A stretch of 64,000 bases of DNA from Nostoc sp. ATCC 43529 (GCA_003326205.1 LWTK01000035.1:1-64000), one strand, 5' to 3'; counted from the first letter of the stretch, positions 1-9,959 are shown. Notes: a model not told the origin generated them from the sequence alone. Made by a program: numbers and translations.

Positions 1-70
<70 letters not shown>

Positions 71-377
71 GAATCGTTTGTAGCTCTTTAGCTGCGCTTT
101 TTTAACCTCAGCTTGGTTACTTCATTTACTTGACGCTGACCACTTGTTGTATAATGGCTTTCAAACTATAATATTTTCATGGTTCGGTGTCCTGCCAGCG
201 TCGCTCTTTTCGCTTCGCTCTCTCAGGCACTTATTCAATATAGCGAACCAACTTAAGAGTGTCAACCACTTTTACTACTTTTTTTCGCCTTTTTTTTGAT
301 TCCCCTGAAAGTCGCCACAGTGTAGGGTTGTAAGCAACAATGGTTTATGCAATGTGCTGACTAAGGAAGGATAGAGC
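71..377. promoter_or_regulatory. Divergent rRNA leader / glyQ upstream region
   Basis: This 307-base stretch separates the minus-strand 16S gene from the plus-strand glyQ. I see no open reading frame or tRNA. By position it must hold the rRNA operon promoter and leader and the glyQ promoter, but I cannot place the promoter elements with confidence. A purine-rich ribosome binding site, AAGGAAGG, lies at 363-370, eight bases before the glyQ start. Confidence 0.5.
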
Positions 378-1256
378 GTGAATTTTCAGTCGGTAATAGC
401 CTTGTTGCATCAATTTTGGAGCGATCGCGGTTGTTTGATCGCTCAGCCTTACGACATTGAAAAAGGGGCAGGCACTAAAAATCCCCAGACATTTTTAAGA
501 GCATTGGGGCCGGAACCGTGGTCTGTTGCCTATGTTGAGCCATGTCGTCGTCCAACAGATGGACGCTATGGTGAAAATCCCAACCGCTTTCAACACTATT
601 ATCAGTATCAAGTCCTGATTAAGCCCTCGCCAGATAATATTCAGGAGATTTATCTTGATTCTTTAAGGGCTTTAGGTATTCGTCCAGAAGAACACGATGT
701 TCGGTTTGTGGAAGATAACTGGGAAGATGCGACGGTGGGAGCTTGGGGCACTGGGTGGGAAGTCTGGTTAGATGGGATGGAGATTACTCAATTTACCTAC
801 TTCCAACAGTGCGGTGGAATCGATTGCCGTCCTGTGTCAATTGAGATTACATACGGGTTAGAGCGTTTGACGATGTATCTCCAGCAAGTGGAAGCAATTA
901 CAAAAATTCAGTGGACAGATAACATTACTTATGGAGATGTTTTTCTCCAAAATGAGATTGAGCAAAGTACCTATAACTTTGAAGCCTCGAATCCTGAGTT
1001 ATTGCTGACACTGTTCAATTTGTACGAGCAAGAAGCTACGCAATTGACAGAACGAGGATTAGTTTTACCAAGTTTGGATTATGTGATGAAGTGTTCCCAC
1101 ACGTTCAATTTGCTGGATGCTAGAGGTGTAATTTCGGTGACGGAGAGAACTCGTTACATTGCTAGGATTCGTCATTTAGCGCGTAAGGTTGCTCATCTAT
1201 ATGTTGAGCAAAGGGAAAAGTTGGGTTTTCCGTTGTTGAAGAAGACAGCAGATTAG
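378..1256 (+). CDS. glyQ: Glycyl-tRNA synthetase alpha subunit
   Basis: This 292-residue protein is the catalytic alpha chain of the bacterial alpha2beta2 glycyl-tRNA synthetase, which charges tRNA-Gly in the cytoplasm. The class II core is recognisable near the N-terminus ([18 protein letters not shown], then [10 protein letters not shown] and the [19 protein letters not shown] block), and the length is normal for the family. The GTG start at 378 is supported by AAGGAAGG eight bases upstream. The beta-subunit gene glyS is not adjacent, which is usual in cyanobacteria. It is transcribed away from the 16S gene and followed by a hairpin at 1296. Confidence 0.97.
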   Translation: MNFQSVIALLHQFWSDRGCLIAQPYDIEKGAGTKNPQTFLRALGPEPWSVAYVEPCRRPTDGRYGENPNRFQHYYQYQVLIKPSPDNIQEIYLDSLRALGIRPEEHDVRFVEDNWEDATVGAWGTGWEVWLDGMEITQFTYFQQCGGIDCRPVSIEITYGLERLTMYLQQVEAITKIQWTDNITYGDVFLQNEIEQSTYNFEASNPELLLTLFNLYEQEATQLTERGLVLPSLDYVMKCSHTFNLLDARGVISVTERTRYIARIRHLARKVAHLYVEQREKLGFPLLKKTAD

Positions 1257-1295
1257 TATTGCTCGTAGGTACAACCCTAGAAAGGGAAAGGAGAA

Positions 1296-1320
1296 AGATA
1301 AGGGCTTCTCGACCTTATCT
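1296..1320 (+). terminator. Hairpin downstream of glyQ
   Basis: AGATAAGG and CCTTATCT form an 8-bp stem around a 9-base loop, 40 bases after the glyQ stop. The T content after it is modest, so this is a likely but not textbook terminator. Confidence 0.45.
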
Positions 1321-1412
1321 GTTCTCTGTTAGCTAAAAATTAGACCTATTGCTACAAATATTTGTTTACCTTACACAAAGCCGTAGAAGCCCAGAGAAAG
1401 AGTTTGAAATTT

Positions 1413-1434
1413 AAAGCCTGCTTCAGCAGGCTTT
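1413..1434. repeat. Short palindromic intergenic repeat
   Basis: AAAGCCTG and CAGGCTTT form a perfect 8-bp stem with a six-base loop, followed by a T-rich run. It lies inside the 385-base glyQ-comEC gap. Similar palindromes around 'cctgcttcagcagg' are scattered through cyanobacterial genomes. It may also act as a terminator. Confidence 0.5.
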
Positions 1435-1641
1435 GTTTGTATAAACCCAATGAACTATACTTCACCACAAGCATGAAGATTTTTGTTTACTGCTCCCCCA
1501 ACTGTTATTAGTACCAGTTCTCCAAACCTGTAGCTAAAACAGCTACAGATGATGACGGAGGGACACAGAAATTGATATATTGACATATTTTTGATAATTA
1601 GCTGTAAATTCTGTTTGCTAAGTGCTTTGACAAAAAATTTT

Positions 1642-3999
1642 ATGATTCAAGCTAGTGGCCTAATTATTTGCCTTTCCTACATTATCGGGTTGTTGTTTAC
1701 AGCAATTCCTTGGGGTGGTGCGTGGATTTTGATTCTGGGGATAGTGGGAGCAATTTTTTTTAGACGACGCTACATCATCTCACGGCAACTTGCTCAGAAA
1801 TCAGAGAATACTGGAGGCAAAGCTAAGGCAGCCGTTAAAACCTGGCAAACTAGTCCTGATCCCAGAATATGGCTAGCTGCTGGGTTGGTGGGATTATTGG
1901 CAACTGTCTATTTTCAATGGCGAGTGCCACAACCAAGTGCAAAAGATATCAGCCAATTCGTTCCGCCTGGAAATAGCAGTAATCAAGAACAGCTTGTAAT
2001 TGTCCGCGGGGAAGTGGCGAGTAATCCGCGTTTAACTCGCAGTCAGCGGGGACAATTTTGGCTGGAAGCGACTCAGTTAGATGAGGTCAAAAATCAAAAA
2101 GGCTCGGCTAGTGTCCCAAAAGGAGTGACGGGGAAATTATACGTAACAGTGCCCATCCTTCAGGCTACCGGTTTATACCCTGGTCAACAAATCGCTGTGA
2201 CTGGGATTTTGTACAAACCAAAGGTGGCTTCCAATCCTGGTGGTTTCGACTTTCAAAAGTTTCTCAAGCAAGAGGGAACGTTTGCTGGTTTCATTGGGCG
2301 ACAAATCAATGTTTTGGAACAAGAACGTAAATGGGGCTGGTGGCAAATTCGGGAGCGAATTGTGCGATCGCAAGTTCGTAGTTTAGGTATTCCAGAAGGT
2401 TCTCTTGTCAGTGCAATGGTTTTAGGTAGCAAAGCTGTGGATTTACCCTACGATATGCGCGATTTATTCGTAAAAGCAGGGTTAGCTCATGCTTTAGCTG
2501 CTTCTGGATTCCAAACTTCGTTGATTTTGGGTGTGATATTACAGTTAACGAAGCGTACAAAAAAAGGAATGCAATTTACGCTTGGGTTTTTGGGTTTAAT
2601 TATTTTTCTGAGTTTAACAGGTTTTCAACCTGCGGTGCTGAGAGCTGTAATTATGGGTTTTGCAGCATTAATTGGTCTGTTATTAAAAAGAAAGGTAAAA
2701 CAGTTGAGTTCGCTGTTATTAGCAGCAACAATATTATTACTATTTAATCCTCTATGGATTTGGGATTTAGGTTTTCAATTGAGTTTTTTAGCAACATTGG
2801 GGTTAGTTGTAACAGTACCACCAATTATCGATCGCTTGAGTTGGTTACCACCCGCGATCGCTTCTTTAATTGCTGTTCCCGTAGCTGCTACTATTTGGAC
2901 TTTACCTGTGCAACTTTTTGTCTTTGGAGTTGTACCAACCTACAGTTTGTTGGTGAATGTGCTTAGTACTCCATTCATTTCTATTATTAGTATAGGTGGC
3001 ATCATTAGTGCCCTAGCAGCTTTAATTTGGACTGAGGCAGGAAGCTTTTCGGCTGGATTGTTGCATTACCCTACCGATTGGCTGATTAAATTAGTAGATT
3101 TTTTTAGCAATTTGCCAGGAAACTCTGTTGCTGTGGGTAGCATATCTACTTGGCAATTGTTGGCAATTTATGGGCTAATTATCTTAGTTTGGCTAGTACG
3201 TTGGTGGCAGCAGCGGTGGTGGTTTGCTAGTGTGATTGCAATTGGTTTGGTAATTGTTCCCCTTTGGCATTCTGCAAATACATTATTTAGGATAACGATA
3301 TTAGAGTCTGGTACGGAACCAATTATAGTTGTTCAAGATAAAGGAACGGTAACTTTAATTAATAGTGGTGATGAAGGTACAGCACGTTTCACAATTTTAC
3401 CGTTTCTACAACAGCAGGGTGTCAATCAAATCAATTGGGCGATCGCTACTGATTTTCAAGGCAATGAAAATAATGCTTGGTTGGAATTAGCTCAACGTTT
3501 ACCAATCAAAACTTTTTATGAATATTCCCCAAATCCAGAAAATTCTATTGCTATTCAGGCAATTCAAAAGGAACTACAAAAGCATCAAGGGTCTTACCAA
3601 CCTTTAGCAGTCGGTCAAGCTGTGCAAGCTGGTTCGATAGTCGCACAATTAATCAATAACGAATTACCTATTCTACAATTGCAAATTTTAGATCGGAACT
3701 GGTTACTAGTAGGTAATATCAAGTCTCAAGAGGTACAAGAATTAGTTAAAAATGGGAGTTTACCTCGTCCACAAGTGCTTTGGTGTGCCCCTCAATCTTT
3801 GAAAAATTTGGTTCTTGCTCTGCAACCACAAGTGGCGATCGCTTCTGCTGCAAATTTAGATGAAAAAACTTTATCTGAAATTAATCAAAGTCAAACCAAA
3901 TTGTTTTTTACAGGAAGAGATGGCGCTATTCAATGGTCACCTAATCATGAGTTTGAGGCATTTATTGAAGCTCCAGAAAATCAATCTTCTGTTTTATAA
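1642..3999 (+). CDS. comEC: ComEC/Rec2-family DNA uptake channel protein
   Basis: This is a 785-residue polytopic membrane protein of the ComEC/Rec2 family, which carries single-stranded DNA across the inner membrane during natural transformation. N-terminal membrane helices are followed by an OB-like soluble segment (DUF4131 type), then the Competence domain with the LAHALAASGFQTSLILG motif and many helices. The C-terminal 250 residues lie where a metallo-beta-lactamase domain usually sits, but the expected HxHxDH-type metal ligands are absent, so this part looks catalytically dead. An in-frame TTG exists at 1591; I prefer ATG 1642 because it starts directly before the first hydrophobic helix. 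The C-terminal degeneration may be a lineage trait. Confidence 0.9.
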   Translation: MIQASGLIICLSYIIGLLFTAIPWGGAWILILGIVGAIFFRRRYIISRQLAQKSENTGGKAKAAVKTWQTSPDPRIWLAAGLVGLLATVYFQWRVPQPSAKDISQFVPPGNSSNQEQLVIVRGEVASNPRLTRSQRGQFWLEATQLDEVKNQKGSASVPKGVTGKLYVTVPILQATGLYPGQQIAVTGILYKPKVASNPGGFDFQKFLKQEGTFAGFIGRQINVLEQERKWGWWQIRERIVRSQVRSLGIPEGSLVSAMVLGSKAVDLPYDMRDLFVKAGLAHALAASGFQTSLILGVILQLTKRTKKGMQFTLGFLGLIIFLSLTGFQPAVLRAVIMGFAALIGLLLKRKVKQLSSLLLAATILLLFNPLWIWDLGFQLSFLATLGLVVTVPPIIDRLSWLPPAIASLIAVPVAATIWTLPVQLFVFGVVPTYSLLVNVLSTPFISIISIGGIISALAALIWTEAGSFSAGLLHYPTDWLIKLVDFFSNLPGNSVAVGSISTWQLLAIYGLIILVWLVRWWQQRWWFASVIAIGLVIVPLWHSANTLFRITILESGTEPIIVVQDKGTVTLINSGDEGTARFTILPFLQQQGVNQINWAIATDFQGNENNAWLELAQRLPIKTFYEYSPNPENSIAIQAIQKELQKHQGSYQPLAVGQAVQAGSIVAQLINNELPILQLQILDRNWLLVGNIKSQEVQELVKNGSLPRPQVLWCAPQSLKNLVLALQPQVAIASAANLDEKTLSEINQSQTKLFFTGRDGAIQWSPNHEFEAFIEAPENQSSVL

Positions 4000-4157
4000 A
4001 ACTAAGTTAGAAATAATTAAATTGTAAAACACTAATTTATTGTTACTTAAGGCTGTTAGTAACAACCTATATAATAGTCTATTGCTATCAGACAATTTAG
4101 TTAATAGAATAGCGATCGCTATTACTATTTATCCACACTCCAGTGTTACTAAATTCT

Positions 4158-4628
4158 ATGAAAATCTACTTTTACAGCACTCGTAAAGAATATGGCTGTT
4201 TCTCTAATTTCTCACCCCACGGCTTCGAGTTAGATGGATTGTATTGGCCGACTAGCGAACACTACTTTCAAGCACAGAAGTTCGTCGGTACACCTCATGC
4301 AGAACAAATCCGCTTGGTTAAAATGCCTAAAGATGCTGCAAGAATGGGACGCCAAAGAACCCGTCCTTTACGTCAAGACTGGGAACAAGTTAAAGACGAC
4401 ATTATGCGTGAAGGCGTGTTATGTAAATTTCAAACTCATACAGATATCAAAGATATCTTACTTTCCACAGGCGATGAAGAAATTGTTGAAAACTCGCCCA
4501 TCGATTTTTACTGGGGTTGCGGGGCTGACGGTAGTGGTAAAAACATGCTAGGAAAAATTTTGATGGAAGTTCGAGAGATTCTCCGCCATACCGACAGCAC
4601 AGATGCTGATAATAGTACAGTAAAATAA
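4158..4628 (+). CDS. NADAR family protein (YbiA/DUF1768-like)
   Basis: The 156-residue product matches the NADAR fold across its length: an N-terminal YGCFSNFSPHGFEL motif, then WPTSEHYFQAQKF, and a C-terminal FYWGCGADGSGKNMLGKIL block. NADAR proteins hydrolyse N-glycosidic bonds. Known members act on early riboflavin-pathway intermediates or remove ADP-ribose from bases, so a housecleaning role is likely. An in-frame GTG at 4143 exists, but ATG 4158 fits the family N-terminus better. It stands alone between comEC and a small hypothetical gene. The substrate cannot be told from sequence. Confidence 0.88.
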   Translation: MKIYFYSTRKEYGCFSNFSPHGFELDGLYWPTSEHYFQAQKFVGTPHAEQIRLVKMPKDAARMGRQRTRPLRQDWEQVKDDIMREGVLCKFQTHTDIKDILLSTGDEEIVENSPIDFYWGCGADGSGKNMLGKILMEVREILRHTDSTDADNSTVK

Positions 4629-4861
4629 TTTTTTTGTTACGAATGCTTGCCTGAACAACAGTTTCTTCAAATAGGAATTGGAGGATAAGCTACTAAAAGC
4701 TAGAGACTCAGATTGAACAATTAAAGTTTATAGTATATAGATTATCTAGCAAAAAAATTTTCATTTTTAAGTTTGAAAGACATAGTTGCTTAAACTTTCT
4801 AAAGGCTCTATTTTTCTAGACTAGCTTAAAAGCAGAAACTCTTATCACGAGTAAACCAATT

Positions 4862-5164
4862 ATGTCTCATTTAGTAAAAACAAAGAAATATTGCAAATGG
4901 TTCTGGGATGAATCCCTTGGAGGCGAGTTTGATGCTTGGGGTACTAGCACCTACTTTATGGAAATTGGTGATAATCACCATGTAATCAGACAAATAGAAG
5001 TTTATGAAAATGGCAATGTATTATTTTATGATAGTAGCCACCTTGCTGATGATTACGGAATGTTATGCGATCAACGAATAGCTGAAGATGATATACGCGA
5101 CTTTGAAATTACAAAGGGAGAATTTGAACAAGTTTGGAATACAAAAATACCAATAAACAGATAA
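4862..5164 (+). CDS. Small hypothetical protein, possibly DUF6881-like
   Basis: This is a 100-residue soluble acidic protein. It has a W/Y-rich start (KYCKWFWDES), a central segment with FMEIGDN and an IEVYENGNVLFYDSSH stretch, and an acidic C-terminal helix. The 'parental E-I followed by EVYENG' layout resembles DUF6881-type proteins, some of which sit among immunity-like genes. That resemblance is from memory and not certain. There is no signal peptide or membrane segment. The gene is monocistronic between the NADAR and TPR genes. I cannot assign a function. Confidence 0.65.
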   Translation: MSHLVKTKKYCKWFWDESLGGEFDAWGTSTYFMEIGDNHHVIRQIEVYENGNVLFYDSSHLADDYGMLCDQRIAEDDIRDFEITKGEFEQVWNTKIPINR

Positions 5165-5263
5165 GGATTATTAATTAAAAGTGCCTTGGCAAACTTCAGT
5201 TGATTAGTTTAAGCTATTTAATTTTGAAAGTTGCTTGTAGAGTAACTGAACACAAGTAGAGTT

Positions 5264-5422
5264 ATGCTTTTTGAGTGGTGGAAACTCAACCAAGCGTCGC
5301 TTCATCGATTAACTCTCACTGCTGCTATCATCAATGAACTTATTCAATGTCAGCCACATCAAACTGGTAACCTTGACAATACAAGTATTTGGTATCCAGG
5401 CTGTGGTAAACCAGCTTCATGA
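5264..5422 (+). CDS. Possible small ORF, 52 residues
   Basis: An ATG-initiated frame of 52 codons ends at TGA 5420-5422 in the gap before the TPR gene. The product begins MLFEWWKLNQ and ends with YPGCGKPAS. There is no clear ribosome binding site and no recognised family. It may be a decayed gene end or chance. It is recorded because the 318-base gap holds nothing else. Confidence 0.2.
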   Translation: MLFEWWKLNQASLHRLTLTAAIINELIQCQPHQTGNLDNTSIWYPGCGKPAS

Positions 5423-5482
5423 AAGATAAATTCTGGTTTTGGGAACACTAGACTTACCACCAGACTAAACAGGAAGGGGTTG

Positions 5483-6583
5483 ATGTCTAAAGACGTATGG
5501 AATCATAGATCGAAAAATACAGTCCCCCTGAAATTACCCATAACACACCTAAAACCAGTGAAGCGCAATACAATTACCCATGAATTTGACTCTGGTTCAG
5601 AAGCACAAATACCACCACTAGAGGAAAGTGACGAACATTTATCGGAAGCATCTCAACTGTTACGACAAGGTATTCAACAGCAGCAAGCTGGTGAATTAAT
5701 TGCAGCGATGAAATCTTTACAACAATCCTTGGTACTGTTTCAAGCAATTAAGGATTTACAAAAACAGGCGCAGGTACTTTCTTTTTTAGGATTGGTAAGT
5801 TACAGCGCAGGAGACTACAAAAGCGCTATCTCCTACTCTCAACAGTGTATGTTTTTAAGTGAGGAGACTTCAGATTTACCATTGCAGATGCAAGCACTTT
5901 CGCATTTAGGCAATGCGTACCGTCACCTAAACGACCATAATAAGGCAATTGAATTTCTAGAGAAGTGTTTGAAAATAACCCAGCAGCTACAAGACAAACG
6001 CAGTCAAGTAGCAGCACTAAATAATTTGGGATTGGTATATAAAGCTTTAAGTAACTTTACACAAGCCATTGAGTATCAGCAGCAAAGCCTAGAAATTGTG
6101 CGCGAACTCAAAGATAATTGGGGAGAGGAACAAGTACTCAAAAATTTAGGTAATGCTTGGTACGCTTTGGACAATTATCCAAAAGCGATCGCCTACTACG
6201 AGCAATGTGTAATACTAGCACGCTCCTTAAAAAATGTTCGCAGTGCTTCTCAGGTACTAAAAAACTTAGGTAATGCTTGTTATGCTTTGGGTGATTATAC
6301 TAAAGCCATTAAGTATTATGAAGAACGCTTGCAATTAGCTAGAGAAATTCAAGACAAGCGTAGCGAGGAACAATCTTTAGGTAGTTTAGGAGTTGCTTGT
6401 GAGGCCTTGGGAGATCATCACAAAGCAATTACATATTATGAAGAACGTTTACTTTTAGCTAGGACACTCAAAGATCGGCGCAGTGAAGAACAAGCCCTTG
6501 CCAGTCTAAGAGTTGCTTGCTATGCCTTGGGCGATTATGCCAAAGCTATGCAATACCAACAAGGGACATCTCCAAATAGTTAA
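5483..6583 (+). CDS. Tetratricopeptide repeat protein
   Basis: The protein of 366 residues is made of about seven 40-residue TPR units from residue 55 onward. Each carries the LG-A-Y-ALG-Y-KAI-YYE-L pattern and K-D-R-S-EQA linkers typical of the TPR_12 or kinesin-light-chain type. The first 50 residues are polar and proline-rich. No catalytic domain is attached, so a scaffold or protein-interaction role is likely. ATG 5483 directly follows an in-frame TTG at 5480; the purine-rich AGGAAGGGG at 5471 supports either. A similar TPR protein is encoded at 27838-28860. Confidence 0.85.
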   Translation: MSKDVWNHRSKNTVPLKLPITHLKPVKRNTITHEFDSGSEAQIPPLEESDEHLSEASQLLRQGIQQQQAGELIAAMKSLQQSLVLFQAIKDLQKQAQVLSFLGLVSYSAGDYKSAISYSQQCMFLSEETSDLPLQMQALSHLGNAYRHLNDHNKAIEFLEKCLKITQQLQDKRSQVAALNNLGLVYKALSNFTQAIEYQQQSLEIVRELKDNWGEEQVLKNLGNAWYALDNYPKAIAYYEQCVILARSLKNVRSASQVLKNLGNACYALGDYTKAIKYYEERLQLAREIQDKRSEEQSLGSLGVACEALGDHHKAITYYEERLLLARTLKDRRSEEQALASLRVACYALGDYAKAMQYQQGTSPNS

Positions 6584-6797
6584 TACAGTAGAATTCAGGA
6601 GTCAGAATTCAGAATTAGAATAGGCTTTTAGTGTAGTTTTGAGAGCTAGATAGTTTAATTCACAGTTATTCAAGCCTGCTATATCTTGTATAGTTAGATA
6701 TTTATAAATGATTTATCTAAAAGTTAATTAATAACTCTTGATACCATTTTGGATTTTAGATTAGAAATAGCTTTGGCGAATTTAGTTTTAGTACAAG

Positions 6798-6825
6798 GTA
6801 GGGGCGCAAAGCTTTGCGCCCCTAC
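6798..6825. repeat. Perfect 28-base palindrome in a dispersed element
   Basis: The stretch from GTAGGGGCGCAAAG to its exact reverse complement CTTTGCGCCCCTAC forms a perfect 28-base palindrome in the 359-base gap between the TPR gene and rlmN. A related GGGGCGCC...GCGCCCC structure flanked by 'tgaagtaca/tgtactt' occurs near 19970. The rest of the gap contains a short 'agtcagaattcagaatt' repeat and nothing else that I recognise. Confidence 0.7.
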
Positions 6826-6942
6826 AAATTTCTGTACCTCATTTGATTGCCAAGCGCTATATCTATCGCAATCGTTTTTTTATTTGGCGTAAATTTTACA
6901 CAATTATGAAGGCTGTTTTACTCTTGAATTCTGGATTCTGCT

Positions 6943-8031
6943 CTATTTACTTGCTCTGAGTTGTCCGCAAGCAGCATCAGCTTCTAAACCACGGGAGTAA
7001 CGAACGCTAACAGCAATTTGTTGTTGCTTGAGGACATTGAGAAATGCTTGAATACGATCGCGGTTGGGGCGTTTGTAATCTACTTCTTGGATGGGGTTGT
7101 AAGGAATCAAATTCACATGACTTTGAAATCCCCGCAGACATTTCGAGAGTTCTAATGCATGTTCTGGCAAATCATTCACACCAGCTAGGAGAATATATTC
7201 AAAAGTCACACGGCGTCCAGTAATTTCCACATATTCCCGACATTCAGCGAGCAAATCTTCTAGAGGGTAAGCACGGGCGCTGGGGATCAGTTGTTCCCTG
7301 AGTGCTTGGTTGGGGGCATGGAGACTAACCGCAAGGGTGATTTGCAAATGGTGTTGGGCGAATTGACGGATGCGATCGCGAATACCAACTGTAGAAACAG
7401 TCAGCGATCGCTGCCCTATACCAACATCTTGATTTAGAGATTTCAGAGATGCTAGCACATTTTCAGTGTTTAACAACGGTTCGCCCATACCCATGAATAC
7501 CACATTGCTGACCCGTTGTTGAAAATCTTCTTGTACAGTCAACACCTGATCGACAATTTCATGCCGTGCTAAGTTGCGCTTGTAGCCTCCTTTACCAGTA
7601 GCGCAGAAATCACACGCCATCGGACAACCTACCTGAGTAGAAACACAAACTGTCAGACGAGATTTTGGCCCGTCTCCTCTTTCTCCGAAGGTGGGGATAC
7701 CAACAGTTTCAATAATTTGCCCGTCTGCTAACCGTAAAAGATATTTCACCGTGCCATCGGGTGCCACAGAGCGGTAGTGTAAACTTGAGCGTCCAATGGG
7801 AATTTCTGCGACTTCTTTGCGCCATTGCTTCGGGAAGACAGAAATATCAGAGAGCGATCGCACACCTTTGTCATAGATCCATTCATGCAGTTGCTTTCCT
7901 CTGTAAGCAGGTTGTCCCTGTTGCTGCACCCAAGTGCTTAACTCCGCCAGAGAAGCGCCTAGAAGGGGAGGGATTGATTCTGATTTTTCTGAGTTGAAGT
8001 CAACTTGAGATACAAGAGGCGTAGCAGACAT
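6943..8031 (-). CDS. rlmN: 23S rRNA (adenine2503-C2)-methyltransferase, dual specificity
   Basis: RlmN is a radical SAM enzyme that methylates C2 of A2503 in 23S rRNA and A37 in some tRNAs. The 362-residue protein has the radical SAM cluster CPMACDFC (Cys136, Cys140, Cys143), the [11 protein letters not shown] motif, and the C-terminal ACGQLR with the catalytic Cys355. Length is normal. It lies 79 bases downstream of the MIF-like gene on the same strand. HIP1 octamers are frequent in this gene, as in vertically inherited genes of this window. Confidence 0.97.
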   Translation of the reverse strand: MSATPLVSQVDFNSEKSESIPPLLGASLAELSTWVQQQGQPAYRGKQLHEWIYDKGVRSLSDISVFPKQWRKEVAEIPIGRSSLHYRSVAPDGTVKYLLRLADGQIIETVGIPTFGERGDGPKSRLTVCVSTQVGCPMACDFCATGKGGYKRNLARHEIVDQVLTVQEDFQQRVSNVVFMGMGEPLLNTENVLASLKSLNQDVGIGQRSLTVSTVGIRDRIRQFAQHHLQITLAVSLHAPNQALREQLIPSARAYPLEDLLAECREYVEITGRRVTFEYILLAGVNDLPEHALELSKCLRGFQSHVNLIPYNPIQEVDYKRPNRDRIQAFLNVLKQQQIAVSVRYSRGLEADAACGQLRASK

Positions 8032-8110
8032 AAAAAAATCAAGAGTTGATGTAGGATCTCTATCCTACACCTGCTAGATAAAGTTAGCCTTGACCAAAGA
8101 AGACGGGAAA

Positions 8111-8464
8111 TTAGCCAAAAGTTGTGCCGTTCCAGCCCCACATTGCCCCTTTAGCGTCTGCAAACTCAATATAAATGCGATTTTTAGGTACACCTAGAGT
8201 TTGGTTAATCTGCTGGCAAAAGTCCTGACTCATTGCTGCGGTTTGATCTGGCTTCATTGTGCCAATACTCTTAATTTCAATGTAGCAAACCGGGTCTGTA
8301 TTTCCCGCAAAGGTCATAGGAACTTCTGGCTCAAAAGCAGTCATTACATAAGATTCTGGTTTTCCCAAATGTTTCGCTAACTTGGCTGATAGGTTTAAAA
8401 GCATTGACTCAATTTCAGTTTTTTGAGGAGCCGATGCAGAAGTTTGTACTTTAATTAAAGGCAT
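8111..8464 (-). CDS. MIF-like phenylpyruvate/dopachrome tautomerase family protein
   Basis: The 117-residue protein matches macrophage migration inhibitory factor relatives. It starts with MPLIKVQTS, so Pro2 can serve as the catalytic base after Met removal. It continues with the PESYVM block, a central CYIEIKSIG strand and a C-terminal NRIYIEFADAKGAMWGWNG stretch. Family members are trimeric tautomerases; the physiological substrate in cyanobacteria is not established. It lies upstream of rlmN on the same strand and may share its transcript. Confidence 0.92.
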   Translation of the reverse strand: MPLIKVQTSASAPQKTEIESMLLNLSAKLAKHLGKPESYVMTAFEPEVPMTFAGNTDPVCYIEIKSIGTMKPDQTAAMSQDFCQQINQTLGVPKNRIYIEFADAKGAMWGWNGTTFG

Positions 8465-8548
8465 AGTACCAAATTGGAATTTTGGATTTTATTACACTCT
8501 TAAGCTTATCTAAAAGCAGAGTACAGTTTAATATTCTAAAAGTTTTTG

Positions 8549-8989
8549 CTAATAAAAATTTAAGGGTATTTTTTCCCTAGTTGCAGCTTTTTTCATACTA
8601 CTGTCAATAACGCTAACCTTAAAGGTTATACCTGACTTTTTAGGCAACCATCCTATTTCCATAGCTTGTTTTATCCATAACGCTACGTCTTTTGGTGTTA
8701 CTAAGGTTACTTCATACCTTTGCTCAATTCTCCAAGCCCGAACCTCTCCTGATGCATCTTGAAGTTGTGTTGGCATGAGTTCGCTATTAATGAGGCCGTA
8801 CCTCTGTGGATGAAGCCTATCAGTAAGAATCGCTAATACTGAGCCTGGCTCAGTAGCGTGTTCTACTGCAACATGGAGATGTCCATCAGCATAGTCTGCT
8901 TGTGCGTTGGTAGCTTGTCTTCGGATTAGCCAGATGAATGGTTCTTCATCAACTATTATTTTTCTTGTACCTTTTTTCGGTATTGACAT
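8549..8989 (-). CDS. Conserved hypothetical protein
   Basis: This 146-residue soluble protein belongs to no family I recognise. It opens with KKGTRKIIVDEEPFIWLIRR, followed by a histidine-containing DGHLHVAVEH segment and a C-terminal TPKDVALWIKQAMEIGW helix. It carries no signal peptide or membrane helix. The layout resembles small uncharacterised cyanobacterial proteins that may be toxin-antitoxin or phage-defence accessories, but I see nothing decisive. It lies between the MIF-like gene and cobM, all on the minus strand with gaps under 100 bases. Confidence 0.7.
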   Translation of the reverse strand: MSIPKKGTRKIIVDEEPFIWLIRRQATNAQADYADGHLHVAVEHATEPGSVLAILTDRLHPQRYGLINSELMPTQLQDASGEVRAWRIEQRYEVTLVTPKDVALWIKQAMEIGWLPKKSGITFKVSVIDSSMKKAATREKIPLNFY

Positions 8990-9011
8990 CTCTGTTGCTA
9001 TATTTTTTGGA

Positions 9012-9830
9012 CTATTCTGAGCGAAATAAATGACTATGTTCGGGATGATATAAACGCGATCGCCCTGTTGTTGGCGACAGTGCTGGACTGATTATATAAA
9101 GTGTGGTGCGAATTAGATTTTCTTTATGAGTAGAATCTGCCATTTGATTGAGAGGCACAACCCTAATTTTTTCATCTGGCCATCCGATGCGAAAGCAGAT
9201 TGCTACTGGAGTTTCGGCTGGGTAATGTTCGAGTAGCTTGGCTTGGGCATTTTCGATATGACGCGCACTCAAATATAGGCAAAGGCTAGCCTGATGTGCT
9301 GCGAGGGAAGTTAATTCTTCGGAGGCCGGGACTTCTGTACGTCCGCTGATGCGTGTCAAAATGATTGTTTGGACTAAACCAGGTACAGTCAGTTCTACTT
9401 TGAGTTTGGCAGCGGCGGCTTGAAAAGCGCTGATACCGGGTATGACTTCAAAAGGGATATTTGCCTCTGCGAGGAGTTGCATTTGCTCGTGGATAGCACT
9501 GTAGAGACTGGGATCGCCGGAATGGAGACGGACTAGAGATTTATGTTGCGATCGCACCTTTTCTACCATAATCGCCACAATCTTTTCTAAAGTTTGATTT
9601 GCAGTTCTCACGATTTCAGCATCTTTGCGGCAAATTTCTAAAATCTGTTCTGGAACTAAAGAATCAGCAAATAAAATCACATCAGCAACAGCCAATAATT
9701 TCTGCGCCTTCACCGTTAATAGATCGGGATCTCCGGGGCCTGCTCCCACAATGTACACAAAAGGTTCCACAGCATATAGCGTTTTTTTATTACTCAAATT
9801 TTCTGTATATTTACTTGGAGAAGCACACAC
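9012..9830 (-). CDS. cobM: Precorrin-4 / cobalt-precorrin-4 C11-methyltransferase
   Basis: CobM transfers a methyl group from SAM to C11 of (cobalt-)precorrin-4 in cobalamin ring synthesis. The 272-residue protein shows the tetrapyrrole methylase motif VGAGPGDPDLLT near residue 30, then LVRLHSGDPSLYSA and EVIPGISAFQAAAA, all typical for CobM/CbiF. The start is GTG at 9830; no ATG occurs between it and the conserved core. No other cobalamin gene is adjacent. I saw no cobalamin riboswitch upstream. Confidence 0.93.
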   Translation of the reverse strand: MCASPSKYTENLSNKKTLYAVEPFVYIVGAGPGDPDLLTVKAQKLLAVADVILFADSLVPEQILEICRKDAEIVRTANQTLEKIVAIMVEKVRSQHKSLVRLHSGDPSLYSAIHEQMQLLAEANIPFEVIPGISAFQAAAAKLKVELTVPGLVQTIILTRISGRTEVPASEELTSLAAHQASLCLYLSARHIENAQAKLLEHYPAETPVAICFRIGWPDEKIRVVPLNQMADSTHKENLIRTTLYIISPALSPTTGRSRLYHPEHSHLFRSE

Positions 9831-9929
9831 AGCAAACCCTCAAAAAATTTTTTTTGTTATTTTCTCAGTATCTTTCCGGATTTACCCTCTTTGCCTAGTA
9901 GAGAGTAATGGTAGATGCACCCTGGTTAA

Positions 9930-9959
9930 GCCCTAGAGAAAACTCTGGGGCATTTTTTA
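9930..9959 (+). terminator. Orphan intrinsic terminator, plus strand
   Basis: GCCCTAGAG and CTCTGGGGC form a nine-pair stem (one G-T pair) closed by an AAAA loop, followed directly by ATTTTTTATTTTT. This is a strong intrinsic terminator on the plus strand. No plus-strand gene precedes it, since cobM and lgt both read the other way. It could end a small RNA that starts within the roughly 100 bases upstream of cobM. Confidence 0.7.
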
